64,000 nt of DNA from Formicarius rufipectus (GCA_013399695.1 VXAU01003708.1:98266-162265); one strand, 5' to 3'; shown: positions 33,276 to 46,707, counted from the first letter of the stretch. Notes: generated by a model from the sequence alone, not told the origin. Numbers and translations: made by a program.

Positions 33276-36200
33276 ACCTCCCCAGCATGACTCCAAGTGC
33301 CACCCTCATCCTTCTGAAGTGCTGCAGAGCCCACCCTGGCTCTTCACATTCCCATCCCAACTTTATCCACAGCAACTGCAGGGACTGTACAGAGCCATTT
33401 CCGAGCTCAGGGTGTCCTTTCTCAGGAGCAGCCAGACAGGGACAGACACTTGAAGACACAGAAATAGTGTTTTATTTTTCTCCAGCCTGTCTCATCTTAA
33501 GTGCAAGTTTTGCACTTTGATGCCCCTTTGGTGATGCTTTACGTGGAAATGCTGGCTCTGCTGAAGTTTGGCAAAAAGTTAGAGATACAACACAGTGCCT
33601 GGAACAGGGGGCCAAGAGGCTCCCCGGGTTGCATGGCACCTTCCTAAAATAGCCATGTGAACTGGAGATACAATGAGAAAACTGGCTCCTGCAGAGCATC
33701 AACTGACTTTCATGTAAGCCCCACCAGCTGAGCCAGTGGAACTGCCTGGCAAACAAACAGCTCAAGTGCTCTCCCTCACTGCAGGCACTGTGGCTTTGCA
33801 GGACCAAGTGCATTTCCATGCAATCCTGCTTTTCCCCAATTATTCTATTATTGCTCATTGCAGGGGATGGCAAATGTAAGGAGCTCCTTCATTTACTCTA
33901 TTCATGGTTTGTACTGGATAACAGGCACAGCCTCTTGTGGTCATTGGAAAGATCCCACTCACCATAGCAGGTCATGCAGCTCTAAATCTCATCCTTCTCT
34001 CACAAAATTCTCAGAAATAATGAACACATTGCAATAAAAAAACCTCTCAAAACTCCACAAAACCAAAGAGCAGTGATAAATTAAAATCCAGGGAACAAAT
34101 TAATTCAGTCATCCTCAAAAGGATGAACCCAATATTCCAGCCAGGAGATAAAGCCCTTTGCCAACAGCAAAATATAAGTAGAAGAGTTGCTGCTCCTTGC
34201 TTTCTGCCAGGGGTGTGCAACGTAAAAAACTCACCCCTCTCCTCTCCATGAGGAAATGCTGCAGCGTGGCTGCCTTTCCTGATATTTGTTGTTTCCTGTA
34301 CTTGCTGTTGCTCCATTCCACTTGGGGGTGCAGGGGGGGTTCACACACAATCTGTGCACCAGCACAGGGATGAGCACACTCGAAAGCACAGGCAATACTG
34401 GTTCCCACGGCAGGAGGCAGAGGGACAGAAGAGCCTTCCCTGGGTCTACTGGCCCCAGAGTTTCCAGCATTCAGGCAGCATTTCACCTTTCCTGACACTG
34501 CCAAAGGCCACAGGATCTAGCTCATAGATGCTGAGTGTCCCTCTGACAAAGGGGGAGAGGTTAGCCACCCTCTTGAAGGAACAGCCCCCTCGTTGCATGA
34601 GTATTCTCCTTAGACGTGTCTCGTGCTGAAAACTGGTCATGTCATTTCACAAGTGCTGAGGTACCATTTCTACCACTTTGCAATGTATTTAAAACAACAG
34701 CAAGAAAAGGACAGGCAGGCAAGTCTACAGCTAAATAAAAAAAATAATAAAAAAAAAGAAAAATAGCAGGAAAATTAATAGGAAACAATCAGTACAAATC
34801 TGCCACAAATATCAAGTCAATGAAATCCAACATCTGCTTTCCTTGGCAGAACACAGCTAATAAATTCATGTCTGGTGGAGACATGCTTATCACCAGCAGT
34901 GCTGAGACACTGCAGGCAGGTCATTACTGCACACAAACCCGTGGTGATGTTTTTGTCAGTGCAATCTCCTGAGAATTCAGGGAATAAAAGATTCTGTGGA
35001 CTCAGAGAGCTTTCCTGACATTCCATACATGAAAGAGCAAATGCAGTGGCAGCCTAGGGAAGGACCCTGTGGGGAGGCAGCAGAATCCTCTGTCCCTGAA
35101 CAAGCAGTGCCCACCATGGGCAAGGCTGGACATCTGCCCTCCCATGACCTATTCTGACCTTCGGTCCTCAGCCAGGAGGCAAATCAGTTAAGCTCCTGCT
35201 TCTTTGCTTAAGTCTCTACAACATGAATCTCAAGAGATAGTCTTTGCAGAGCTTCTGGTAACTTTTCCTGTGTTTTACCCCACCCCAGAAACCATCCCTG
35301 ACCCACTGGAACAAACTCAACTTTCCCTGTAGAGAGAATAGTTACATAAAACTAAAAAATATCCTTACAAAAGGGTTTCCTATTCCTGGAGACCTGCATC
35401 CTGCCCTTGGTGCCTCTTGGCCTCTCCTCAGCCCTGACACTCTCCCCTATCTCTGATGGCTTCTCACAGGATGCTCCTCTGCCCCCTCCACCACCTCCAG
35501 CTCACTCCCAGGCTGGGTTTTTGAGGGAAAGCCCCCAAAGCAGGAGACACAGGCAAAGCAAGCCCTGACCAAGTATCTGCCATCCCTTCCAGGCAACATC
35601 ACATCCTTTGAAAGCATCTTGAATCTCTTCCTCTCCTGTCCCATCTGAGTCCTACACCCAGCTCATTCTCATCCTCCCCCTGGGCCTTTCCCAGCCACTC
35701 ATGTTTGGCAGCAGCCCTTCAGGAAATCCAGATGCCAGCATAGAGCAGGAATTAGGTAAGAAGGAGATGAAAAATCATTTCAAAAAAGGCTATAGCACAA
35801 GTCCATCTGCACTGCCTTTAAATCTGTAACTCTAAAAAAACTACAAAGAGCAAGCAAATAAAGAAAAGCCTGAAATCCTGAGCTTTCTGTAAGAAGTCAA
35901 AATAGCAGGCAATGGGCTGGAGCAGGCAGTGAGCAGCCTTCCTGCATGGTGAGGAGCCAGCATGCCCAGTGTCAGCACCTTGCCAAGCACTCAGGGTGGC
36001 TCCATGCTCTGCTTTTAAAGCAAAAACAAGCGCTTTGGATCAAAGGCTCTTTCTCAGCAGCTGTTACCCAGCTCCATGCACCCTGCTGCATCTCCAGCCA
36101 ACCTCCTCACAAGGGCTTTTTGGGGGGCCAGAGGGGTGGGGACCTTATGAGGAGACATTTAATTGCTGCCTCTGAAAGGAGTTACTGTACCAAGCTCTGA

Positions 36201-37434
36201 GCGCCTTTCGCTGGGACTCATGAATCTGTGCTTTGTTCGGGTTAAATCATATCTCAGAGCAGCCTATAAGAGCAATCTCTGAAAAGAAGTTTTTGCTCTA
36301 ACAAGAAGTTATAGACTGGCTCTTCAGATACAGCCAAGTCACCAGAGTCCAGCTTAGATTTAGACCTTTCCTCAAGCAGCCAAGGCAGCACTTACAACAA
36401 AGGCAGGAAAAAGCAGCTGTAAATGCTGGGATAAACAAACAGCCCCTTATCTCCACAATGGAGTGCAAAATTAATTTTTATGGACTGATCCTTCAAGGCA
36501 AAGAGAAGAGCAAGCAGAAATATTTCAGCCTGTACCGCCCAAGTACCCCAAAACAAACTCTTTGCTCTGTGCTGCCTTCTGGCTGTCGCTTCTCCCGCGC
36601 ACCCCCAGCATTGAGTTCTACATGATATTTAACTCAGGACACGCTGGAACAACACTAAACAACATTACCTGTCACTGCTAAACATCAGAAATTAAAACAT
36701 AGCCTCTTACCTCCACATCACACACCCTGCTGGTTTAAAAGGACTGAAGTACTCACGGTGTGCACGTACTAAGCCTTCATGTTTTCTGTACCTTCGAGCT
36801 GGGGGGGAGAAGGGAGACACGATCCTGGACTCTTCCGTTGCCATATAATCTGAAGGAAGTGACCTTCGCATTTGTTGCTTTGATTACAGATTCAGAAACA
36901 AAAGCCCTTCCACTGTGAGTCAGGGCACACAAGGGGTCGAATCGGGATTGTTAAAAACAGAGGAGATCTGGGAAAGCATTACAATTGTGTTGGGCTTTTT
37001 TTTTTTTCTTTGTAATATTAACCCCTTATTGTGAAACAAAACCAAGTTAAAAACCAGCACCTACCAACTGAGGGCACAACACAGGTGCCAGTCCTGAGGC
37101 ACTGCCAGCCCCTGCACCACAGCACACAGCTCAGGAGCCCCACACCAACAGCTCTGTGTTCACTGGGAGCTGCCCTCCAGCTCTTCCACCCCTCTCATCC
37201 AGGGGACAAGAAGGGCCTTGATGCTAGAATTTGGCACTGGAGCTTCAAGTCACTCCTACTTTCAACCCCCTGGAGCAAGGCTGAGCCCTGCAGCAGCAGG
37301 AGCCTCACTGATGCATCTGAAGGAATACAGGGATGGAGATAAACCAGAGCTTGTTTCTCAGCACACCTGCCCTCAGTTCACTCACATCTCCACCCTCCCT
37401 CTTTGCAACAGATACCCTCAGGTAGAAGGTTTCA

Positions 37435-37470
37435 CTGGATTTCCCAAACTTCGAAGTTTGGGAAATCCAG
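37435..37470. repeat. Perfect 36-bp palindrome
   Basis: The left half, CTGGATTTCCCAAACTTC (37435-37452), is the exact reverse complement of the right half, GAAGTTTGGGAAATCCAG (37453-37470), with no spacer and no mismatch; the centre is TTCGAA. It lies in intron 1, away from any recognised repeat or exon. It could extrude as a cruciform or fold as an 18-bp hairpin in the transcript. Terminal repeat junctions and assembly fold-back artefacts can also look like this. Confidence 0.97.
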
Positions 37471-38755
37471 CTTTGCTGACCCTGATGTGGGCTACCATCC
37501 TCTGAAGTGGGAACCAGTAGTGTGGACGTAGTTTACACCTTGGCCACCAATCTGAGTTTGTTCTGGCATCAGGGCTGGGCTCTAGGAGTGCACTTTGCTG
37601 ATGGCAGAGGTGCAAGAGTTAGTTATGTATCTGCTGTTCTGCTGCTCCCTTTGCAGGCTGTTCTGTGTGTGCAAAACACCAGGCTGCACGTTGTCTCCCT
37701 GATTTCTTCTCCTCTGACACATCAGCCTCTGAGGTTTCACACACCTCCGGGCTCTGATGCAGCAGCACTGTGTAACTGTGTCAGGCAGAGCACAGGTACC
37801 ACAGAGGCACAAACACTGAGCTCTCCTCCCAAAGAAATGTCAAATAACTGTATAACACTGCTTTCACTTCCAACAGGAAAAACAGAACACCAAAGAACTG
37901 TGCACTCAAATCCAGGAGGCTGCAACCTCCAGAGCTCCAACACGACCTCCAGGCAGGTACACAAGAGGCACAAGATCTCACATCTACACTACTACACGCA
38001 GCTACTTCAAAACCCAAAATACAAATCTGTTCCCCTTCCACAAACACAGCCCAGGATTATTAATTTCCTAATTTCCTTTTATGTGCTGTGAGGATGGGTA
38101 CCCAAGCTTTTAAGGAACACCACTGACTCACATCCTCTGGCTGCACAGATTACACTAGAAAGGCTGATGCCAACAACATAAGCAGCCAACATGGGCTGGG
38201 GGAACACCACAGAGCAGAGGAGCACCAAAACAACCTCACCTGGGAGCCAGAACAATGTCTTTTGCTCTTATTCAGTTATTTATCTTCCTAGCTGAGCAAT
38301 CACTATGCACAGAGAGGACAAACTATGAAGACCTTTCCACGCCAATTTTTATAATCCAGGTACCTATTTTAATAGGAAAAAAAAAGTTCAAAACCTGGAA
38401 CAAACTAATTTGCTTGTCTCAGAATGAAAAGCAAGAACCTCAGGGTCAGACTTTTGAAAGCAACAACTCCTACTTCTTACAGGTTCCAAGCCCTCTTGGT
38501 CCAAATAATGTTCCCTAAAGAGGAGGCTCTGTATAGTGAGTGTTTGAGGCCAACAACAGGCTCCATGAAACTGCAGAGCACTGTGAAAAACCAGAGCCTT
38601 CCCAACACTGCTGGAGAGGGAAGCAGGGCTGTCTGGTCCACCCAATTACAGTGTGAGTAATTCCAGAGTCATCCCAGATCTCCTCACCTGGGGCTGCCTC
38701 CCTGAATTACCATCAATCCAGACACCTCCAGAGGGCAACTTGCCCCAGTTACCCC

Positions 38756-38789
38756 AGACACCTGGGATGCAGTGAGGTGCCAGGTGTCT
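38756..38789. repeat. Short inverted repeat, 10-bp arms
   Basis: AGACACCTGG (38756-38765) pairs exactly with CCAGGTGTCT (38780-38789) across a 14-base loop. Another CAGACACCTCC copy lies about 40 bases to the left, so the region carries related CACCTG motifs. CACCTG is an E-box-type core, but use as such is not shown. Confidence 0.7.
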
Positions 38790-41700
38790 CACTCTGCTTG
38801 TTTAACTCTGAACAACTAACTTTGATCAAGTATCTACCTTGAAAATAGCTTCAAAGAGTTGCCTTCTTCCCCCAAAGTTACTTTGTAACAGCCAACCTTC
38901 TCATAGTCATGAGATTACAAAAGCTTCCCGAGCAATGCTCAATATCACAGGTTTCATTAAAAAAAAAAACATAAGCTGGCCCCACATCAGGCAGGAGGGT
39001 GCCAGGTCAGGTCCAGCCAGCTGGTTCAGACTGTACCAGCAACCTAAGGGGTGGCAGCCAAGACAGTTTTGGGAGAGGATTTCAGAGCAACAAACCTGCA
39101 TTTGTCTCCAAAAGGCAGACTCCAAAGCCCCAAAAATAAGATGGAAAATAGACAGTGAGTCATGTTTCCTTAGAGAAATGACGTGAAGGTTACCTGGGTG
39201 GTGCCAACTTCTGCCCTGCTGGGATAACCACAGGGACAGGAATAGCTGGAGCACAGCTCCTCAGAGGATCCAGGGCTTCCAAACTAACAGAGACCTGAGC
39301 TGTGTAATTCAGCTGTATAGGAAACTTTTCTAAATGAGAAAAATTGAATTTTAAAAAATGCAGCACACCCATAAGACGTGGAAAGTTGTTGGAGTTGAGC
39401 ACGGGGAAGCCACTGCAACTCTGAGGTCCCAGAAGAGCTCTGAGCTGGGTTTGGGGATGGCAGCACTACAACCCCTCACCAAAGGGTACAGGACCCTACA
39501 ATGAATGCAGCGCAGCACAGCACAGCCTCTCTGGTAAGGAGAACAGATGCAGTGTGCTTGATATGAGGGAGGAATTACTGCCACTTTCGCTGTGGCTGCA
39601 CAAACACCACCCTTCACTCCTGCTAAGTGTGCCTGCCCAACCAAATTCCCCATGGGCTTCAAATCCTCCAACATACTTGACTTCCTTAAACAGCTGTGGC
39701 AACCAGACATGTCCAGTGGCAGCCATACAACTCCACACTCAGCATAACAGGGACCTCATTGCCCAGGGAAGCCACTTTTCTGGAAAGATTGTTCCACTCA
39801 TTTTTTTTCCTGTGTATCTCCAACCTTAGTTTCCCTCTCCCACTGGACATGTGCCTCTTTTTCCTACCTAGTTTTCTCTCCTGTGCTTTCTTTCAAGTTT
39901 ATGCTCAATTTGGAGTATTTGGGGTTTTAGAGGTCAAGATTTTTAGGTTTTTTTTTGGTCCTCTCTTTGCTTGCATGTACTTTTCAGGCTATGTAATTCT
40001 TGCACTGCCTTCTCCCACTCCTCCAGCTGCTTAACTCCCATCCTCCAGTCCTTTGCCTTCCTTATCCATGCACAAGCCGGTAACCTGCCGGCCTGAGTCA
40101 CCAAGCATGGCTGTCTCCAAACCACACATCCTCTGTCCAGTCCACATCACCCCACCCAAAAACCACTGGCCCAACAAAAGGTGAGGTCAGGATGCTCAGG
40201 AAACAGCACACGAGCAGCAGTGCCATAGGTGTAAGTGCTGTGTGCAGTGACTGCTCCATCACCATCCCCAGTCCTGCCAGCACCACGGAGCTGTGCCCAA
40301 CAGCAAGTGGGGAGATGTACAGTGGGATGTCCATCCCTTGGGCACCCATCACCAGGACAGCAACTACTCCACATCAGCTGGAAAAGCAACCACTGAAATG
40401 TCACAGTGTTAATCCTGATGTTGCTTGCACTGTCAATGATGGCTTTTAATGGCTAAACTCAGCACATTCAGGCTCTTCTCTGCATTTTGATGACCTTTAC
40501 TCTCCCCATCTCCTTCCCCAACACACCACTGATGCATGTTTAAATGAATGACAGATCAATTAGTGGGGAAAAGACTACATGTGTATTTGTGTGTGGGAGG
40601 GTATTTAAGCTAATATATCCCAGCACTGATAGCTTTATCCTCTTTGCAGTCTCTGAGAATGAACTGGCCTCCATCTGTACAGAAGATTAGGAGAATTACT
40701 AATCACTAATTATGACTCAGAGGTTTTAAGAGCAATGCAGACTGTAGAAGCATGGCCTGATTTTTAGAAAATGAGGAGACAAAGATAGCACAGTGTTATT
40801 TTAAGCACATGGACAGTCCATCCAAGATCACAAAGCACTGCAGTGACAACGTTAGCAAAGGGAGTGATAGACAGCTGAACACTCAGAAGGACAAAAATGA
40901 GGCATGTGCCTGAACCACTTTGAATTTATCTTTTCACACAGCTCTTGTCCAGACCAAGCTCACCAACCTCTCCATACAAGACCAAAATGGAGATTTATCC
41001 AGGCAAGCTCATACAGTGATACCTTTGTACAGGACTCTGCCTCTGAAAAGTGGTGCCAGCGACATTTGAAATGCAACATATCTGTGAGCTGCGTCAGATC
41101 AGAGAAAAAAAAATATTTATACAGGCCCAAGTGGCTTGTGAATAGCAGGCACTGTTTGAAACTGGCACTGTGACACCCCAAAGGAAATGAGATGAAGTTC
41201 ACAGTCTGGTTGTGAAGTTTGTCTGTGAGAGAAGAGGGAGCAGCGGCACAAAAATTATATTTTTCTTTGAATAAACTCTCTCAAACAGAAAACTTTATAT
41301 CATGAGCTCAGATGGAAATATGTCTGGCAGAGAGCTTTGGAAAGCTGCTGTTGGAATCACACAGAGCAAAGTTTAACTCTCAGCTGTCAGGAGGCAGTGC
41401 CCTGAGCTGGTCCCGTTCTCAGCTCTGCCAGAGACTCCCCCAAGTCCCAACCAACAGGGACACCTCCACATGCCCTTTTGGGACCTGATGGGGGTTCCAG
41501 CAGAGCCAAAGCTCTGCAGGGGATGTGTGAGCAGCACCACAGCATTAGATCAGATCCCTTCAAAAAGAAAAACAGCTGGATGAAAGTAGCCAGAGCAAAG
41601 CTTTTCCAGGGCAACTGGTAATCCCCAGTGTGCAAGTTTAAATCATCAGAGGGACACAGACACACATCCAGTGTCATCTCAAAAGGACTTTTAACTCCCT

Positions 41701-44224
41701 TTGGGAAGTCTGGACCTATCAGGACACCTGAAATGCTTCTGCTGAGCATCACTGCCAGGGTCTGTGTGGTGTGGAGGAGGGAAAGCTCTGCCCTGACAAT
41801 GCAGCCCCCACTTCGTGCTCCCCCTCACTGCTCCAGCACTGCTTTCTATCACTGTGAAAACAGAAGGAAAAAAAGACACCTCGACCAGATGTCAGCACTT
41901 TTTATAATGAAAAGTTAAGGTGTGGTAGCAGAGGAAACGTGGTGCTCACTATCCAAACCAACTACGTTAGCATCAGAGGAAACAGCCACTTCCCCTCTCA
42001 CTCCTCCACCCCAGGTACGTACGGGCCAGACACACAAAGCTGATTTAATGTGCTTCATCAGCAAAATGTTTTCACTTCACACAGAGGAAATGACCTTTCA
42101 GAGGTTAAACAAAAGACCCACGTGAAAACTTTACACTTTTACACCAGAATCTATCAGCCAAATTACCAGTGTAAGTGGCAATCACGGTTATTTGTAAACT
42201 GCTTAATCACAGAAATGCTCTCATACTTGATTTCATGCCCAGCAGATCAATCACAACATGACATTGTATTCTGCAGGGAATCTCAGGACCGTTTGCCTGG
42301 TCTCTCTTCCACTTTGCATGGTGTAGACTGACTGATACACATTTAACCCTGAAACTAAAGCATTCACTTGACCAGGTTTTAATTTATAAGAGACTTTGAT
42401 GCAATGCTTCCTTATGCTTAGAACATAATGAGGGATCACTGTACTGTAGCATAACTAGGTGGAAATTGGCATTGATACCTCAGGGAAGATTTGCACCAAA
42501 ATCTGTTAGTGTTAACATCCCAATGAAAATCAGGCCAGTGGTAATACAGTTAATTAAACAAGGGATAGATGTTGATCATGTAAGTTTTTGGCTTTTCCAC
42601 TGCTTATTAACCTCATTTATGTAAAAATTTCACTTTGTTTTACTGCTCTATAATTCAATCTAAGACAGGCGGCCTATGAAACCAGCATGTGGAGAGCCCT
42701 ACAGAAAGCTTTCTTTTTGGACGAGCATCAGGACACCTAGAAGTGCCATGCTGTCCCACCTTGGGCATCAGGAGGGGCTCTGGGAAGACCCCCAGAGCCC
42801 AGCTACAGGCCACAGCTCCCCTACAAAATACAGCCCTCACTCCTTTCTCTGGCAGGAAACGGCAACCCTTGTGTGAAGGCTTCATGCTGAAATTCTCACC
42901 CACGATTTTTTCCTAACAGCCCAAATAATTCATATTGACTTGCTGCTGTTAGAAAGATGACCTGTGCCGGCTTTTCCATCAGCTGTCTCTGCAAATCTGT
43001 TATTTCTAAGACAGGCTTTAGATGCTCCCTTGCCATGGACAAGACAATGTTCCCTGGCACATAACCCAAGCTCTCAGAGGACAAACTCACAGCCCCCTCC
43101 CCTTGCTTGAATTCAAGGGTTATTTCGGAGTGAAACAGAACACCCCAGCAGTGCTCTGGCTCACAGTCCCTCCAGATGAATAGGCTGTGGGCAAACAGGA
43201 CATCCGTTCTCTCTTGGCAGGTGGGACAGATGATGGCAAACACCCTGGAGCAGGCAGCAGAGAAGTGCCTGAGCTTGGTTCGCTGCGCTGGGGCTGAAGT
43301 CCCCGCACCAGTGACCAGGTATGACCTCAGAAGGTGTTTCCCACACACACATGCCAGAAACATGAAAGCTAAGGAGAAGGGGACTGACAGAGGCTGGTTT
43401 GTTCACGGTGGGGTGGGTGTTAGTTGTACTTAAAGCTGCTAAGGCAGGTAAGGGCTTTATGCTGGCAGAGAGGATTTCAGCCTCCCCTGGGCAGACGGTG
43501 CTGCCCCGTGACCACCTCCGCACCTGCCGCCCTCAAAAGACAAAAGTGAGAGCCCTGCACAGGCACACGAAGGTGTTAGTGGCTTCTGCAGCTGAGACTC
43601 GAGCTCAGGTCTGCCATGAGGCTAGAAAGCATTTTCTATCTTAAAAAGACCAGAAAACCCCCTCACCAAAACAACAAATGTAGCAGCCCAGGGAGAAGGA
43701 ATCCTACTAGCTGTCATCACAATAACGTGTTGATGATTAAACAGAGTCCTTGCTAGCAGTGTCCAGCTCACCTGAAAATAGCCACTTGCCCACAAAACAA
43801 CATGAACCACAAATACAGATCCAAGTGGTTTGAAGTCTCCAGGGTTGACTAGCAGCACGAGCACCTGCCAGATCACCCTTCCCTGCTCATCACTCACACG
43901 TGAAAGTTCTGCCTTGTTTCCTGATCAGCTACATCATGTGCAGCCTAGAGTGTCCTCAGAGAGCAAAAGTGTAATTTTAGTCAAAAGACCCTGTGTATAT
44001 AAAACCACTGTGATTTTTCACATCAGGAATAGGAGTGCAATGGAGTTGCAGAAATAAAAGTGGTCTCCAAGAAGCCAGGCTGGGAAGGGGCTTGGTTAAG
44101 CATCTGTCCAGGTGTCATTGCCAATAAAGACACAGAGCAAAAAGGTGCTTTCATGTGGCTGAACTAAGTACAGGACTTCAAGCAAACATCTGAGAGGACA
44201 AAGAGCATCCCTGGCAGGTAGGAT

Positions 44225-44345
44225 AGTGCTGTTATACCCATTTTACAAAGAACAGGGGCACAGAGGAGGAAGACAGTCTGCCCAAGACAATGCAGGGCCT
44301 GTGGTAATGAGGGGACACATGATCTCACATCCAAGATTAGAGCTG
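44225..44345 (-). repeat. Ancient MIR-like SINE remnant
   Basis: GTGCTGTTATACCCATTTTAC, GGGGCACAGAGGAGGAAGAC, AGTCTGCCCAAGACAATGC and GACACATGATCTCACATCC follow the reverse-oriented MIR order (TTATCCCCATTTTACAGATGAG...GAGGCACAGAGAGGTTAAG...CTTGCCCAAGGTCACAC). It is the clearest of the MIR-like remnants in the window. Confidence 0.55.
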
Positions 44346-46545
44346 AGTCCCACTGCCACTCCAAGATCCCCCACCTCAGAAAAAGATCCCCACAGAGAGC
44401 TCTGCACTGCATGTTTTGCTCCTGTATTGCTTCATTGAGCCCAGGGTGAACAAGAGCAACCCCCAACAGCTCAGAGATCACCCCTCTATGGAAAGGTCAC
44501 CAGCTACTGTCTCCAGCTGTTTCCATAACTTGGAGTGCTTTAAAAAATTAAAAAAAAATAAATTTCATTCAAGCTCTTGCAGGACTGTGGCATCTAAACA
44601 GTTGGATGACATTTAATGCTGCGTGCTCAGTCCTGCACTGGCTGGACTCAGAGGTCTGGGCAGCCAAGACTCCAGTACAAAAAGCAAAGTGTTACACAAC
44701 CCAGCAAGGAAGAGCTGCAGGGCGTTCTTTCAGCCATCTCACTTTAATACACCCCAAATGACCACCAGAAAATTCCTCATGTGAGAATGTGAGAGTTGCC
44801 TTGTTCCTGCTGGGTTTCATCTCCTGAGGATGACCCTCGGAGCAGTGAGTGTGGAGCAACAGGTCCCTGCACGTCTCCAGCACTCTGGCTGTGACAAGCT
44901 GTAGGCAGAGGGGAAGTAGTACTCTCGGTCCACTCTCCAGGCTCAAGGTCTGCCTGGAAGCATGACAAAGACCTGTCTTCTCCCTTTACCCATTTTCACT
45001 TTTGGACATGGACACAAGTCCGTGATGCTTTTCATGAACAAGATTAATCCACCAACAGTAACCAGGACACAGTAAGTTTGGGCAGAGATACAGTCACACT
45101 TGGTTTCTGAAAAAAAATCTCTTTTCACATCAAGCCAGCCATCGAAGAATGGCAGCTGAATAGACTGAGTACAGTTGTTGTCAGAGCTGGGCCTCACTGA
45201 GCCATTATTCCATCCCTAGAGGGATTTGGTTTGCTTCAGTGAGGATACAGTGGCAAGCAAAGTCAGTCCAAGTTCCACACTCTTTATATGAACTCCATAA
45301 ATAACACCCATGCAGGACAGGTGTGGCTGGATTTCATTTATAGAGAAAGCAGAGAGCCAGGACTGCATCCCACCACGTTCCCTCAAGTCAGTAAAGATGG
45401 GCAAATGAGGAGCAATTATACCTTTACTCCTGCATTCCCTAACCAGTCATGATCCATATTCCTCAAGTGACATCCACATCAGACACATCACAAAGTGTTT
45501 ACATCTGTCACCTGTACAAAAAGCCAAGATGCATTCCAGCACTTAGAAGCACTTCTATCACTGGAAAGCTGTTCTCCCACTCCTGAGCATACCTTAAAGA
45601 AAAACAGTAACAGATCCCTTTAGGATTAAATAGGCACAGATGTCCTGTTAGCATGACTTCCCTGGGAAAGTTACATCTTGATGGTTCTGGAGAGCTGTTT
45701 GCAACGAGCTGTGTCATTCTCTGTATTGCAACACACCAGGGAGAGGGGGAAGAAGCTGCTTTGGAATATTCAACATAACGTAGCAAACACACGCTGGCAC
45801 TGGGACCAGGCACGCAGCACAAGTTTACACGTGAGACAGATAGAGAGACGCACAGAAATAAACAACTGCCAGCAAAAACAGACTCCAAAAAGAGTGACGC
45901 CACCCCCACTGCAACTAGATAGCACGTTCCCTGCAACTATGGGGCTGTGTTTCCTCCCTGCAGAAAGGGAAGCCCCCCAAGTGCTGTTCCAGGACTCACT
46001 GCAGCCCTCCCAAGCAGCAATCCCTTTGCAATGCTAAAGATTATCACGTTACAAGCTGCCCCTATTCAGTGACACAAACACACAGCAAAAAAAGCTGCAG
46101 CCCGTCTCTCCCTCGGGGGCATAGTGCTCCCAGTGCCCGATGGCAGCGTGGCCAGAGCTGAGCTCCCAGTGCCCAGATGGAGTACAAGAACGGTGACAGC
46201 AGCAAGAGGGGCTCCGAGGGGCTGTGACACAGCTGGCTGCCCAAACACTTTTAGATAAACTGAGTGACAAAACATACGTGGCACAGAAAATACCTCTCCC
46301 AAACCCTGAGTTCGGGCAGTTTGAAAGCAATACCGGGCACCAGCTCAGACCCAGGTCGGGAACGGCTGAGCCCCTTCCCAGCTCTGCCTCAGTGCCCTCC
46401 AGCCCAGCCGCCTCGCCGCGGGGTGCGCACAGAGGCACCGCTCCGGAGAGCGAGCACACACCCCTCAGGTGCCGCGATGCTTCCCCAAACAAAACGCGGG
46501 GCGACGACCACGCTTTGGTTTATTTTGGGTTTTTTTTTTTTTTAC

Positions 46546-46707
46546 CTGGTAGACATCGCGGAGGCCACACCACGCTCGCAGGGCTTGCCGGCACGCCCGC
46601 AGCCGGGCAGCGTACCATCTCCTCAGCGCTGCCACCGTCACGGTCCACACGAAGCGGCTCCCGCTGAAGAGCAGATCCTCCACCCCGCACATGAACACCG
46701 AAGCCAT
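46546..46707 (-). CDS. FRMD4B: FRMD4B coding exon 1 (N-terminal leader, residues 1-54)
   Basis: The exon encodes 54 codons, from MASVFMCGVEDLLFSG to the terminal DVYQ, and ends at CAG|GTAAAA. The start is well fixed. Reading upstream in the same frame there is a TGA at 46831-46833 and no ATG between it and the ATG at 46705-46707, and as I recall mammalian FRMD4B begins with the same MASVFMCGVEDLLFSGSRFVW block. The segment precedes the FERM domain. It is rich in Arg, Trp and Leu (RRWY, LRACRQ, RAWCGL) and looks like an amphipathic basic helix region, but no function is assigned from sequence. The exon lies inside a CpG-rich block, as expected for a first exon. The intron opens GTA followed by a run of 14 A, so the donor lacks the usual G at +5. 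Confidence 0.94.

Larger units (their letters stand above)
25695..46545 (-). other. FRMD4B: FRMD4B intron 1
   Basis: At 20.9 kb this is the longest intron in the window, as is usual for the first intron of this family. It holds a possible decayed coding fragment (25961-26361), a MIR-like remnant near 28 kb, a long open frame of doubtful meaning (28192-29070), the N gap (30490-30514), a CR1 copy (33117-33275), a perfect palindrome (37435-37470), a short inverted repeat (38756-38789) and another MIR-like remnant (44225-44345). Alternative first exons could exist here, but I cannot identify one from sequence. Confidence 0.8.
5512..46707 (-). other. FRMD4B: FRMD4B gene, 5' coding part (seven exons, 3' part off the left edge)
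   Basis: This is the span of the recognised coding exons and the introns between them. The seven exons join in frame with GT-AG junctions and intron phases 0, 0, 2, 2, 0, 0, 2. They give 193 codons plus two bases of an N-terminal FERM protein. The family is set by the leader starting MASVFMCGVEDLL and by the runs MTEGRHCQVHLLDD, ASHFNLKEKEYFG and FYIESISFLKDKTTVELFF. From memory, the leader and the FLKDKTTVELFF wording fit FRMD4B better than its paralogue FRMD4A. Family members (FRMD4B is also called GRSP1) are FERM scaffolds that bind cytohesin Arf exchange factors at cell junctions and the cortex. Intron lengths are about 20.9, 0.6, 2.05, 4.3, 11.8 and 0.95 kb. The rest of F2, the F3 lobe and the C-terminal region are not in this window. 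Confidence 0.93.

Noticed and set aside
36925..36950. tRNA-like box near GGGTCGAATCGGG
   Set aside because: A B-box-like string only; no A box at the right distance and no cloverleaf could be drawn.
37507..38091. 194-codon plus-strand frame beside the palindrome
   Set aside because: No domain or family recognised, composition typical of a chance frame, and antisense frames are also open there.
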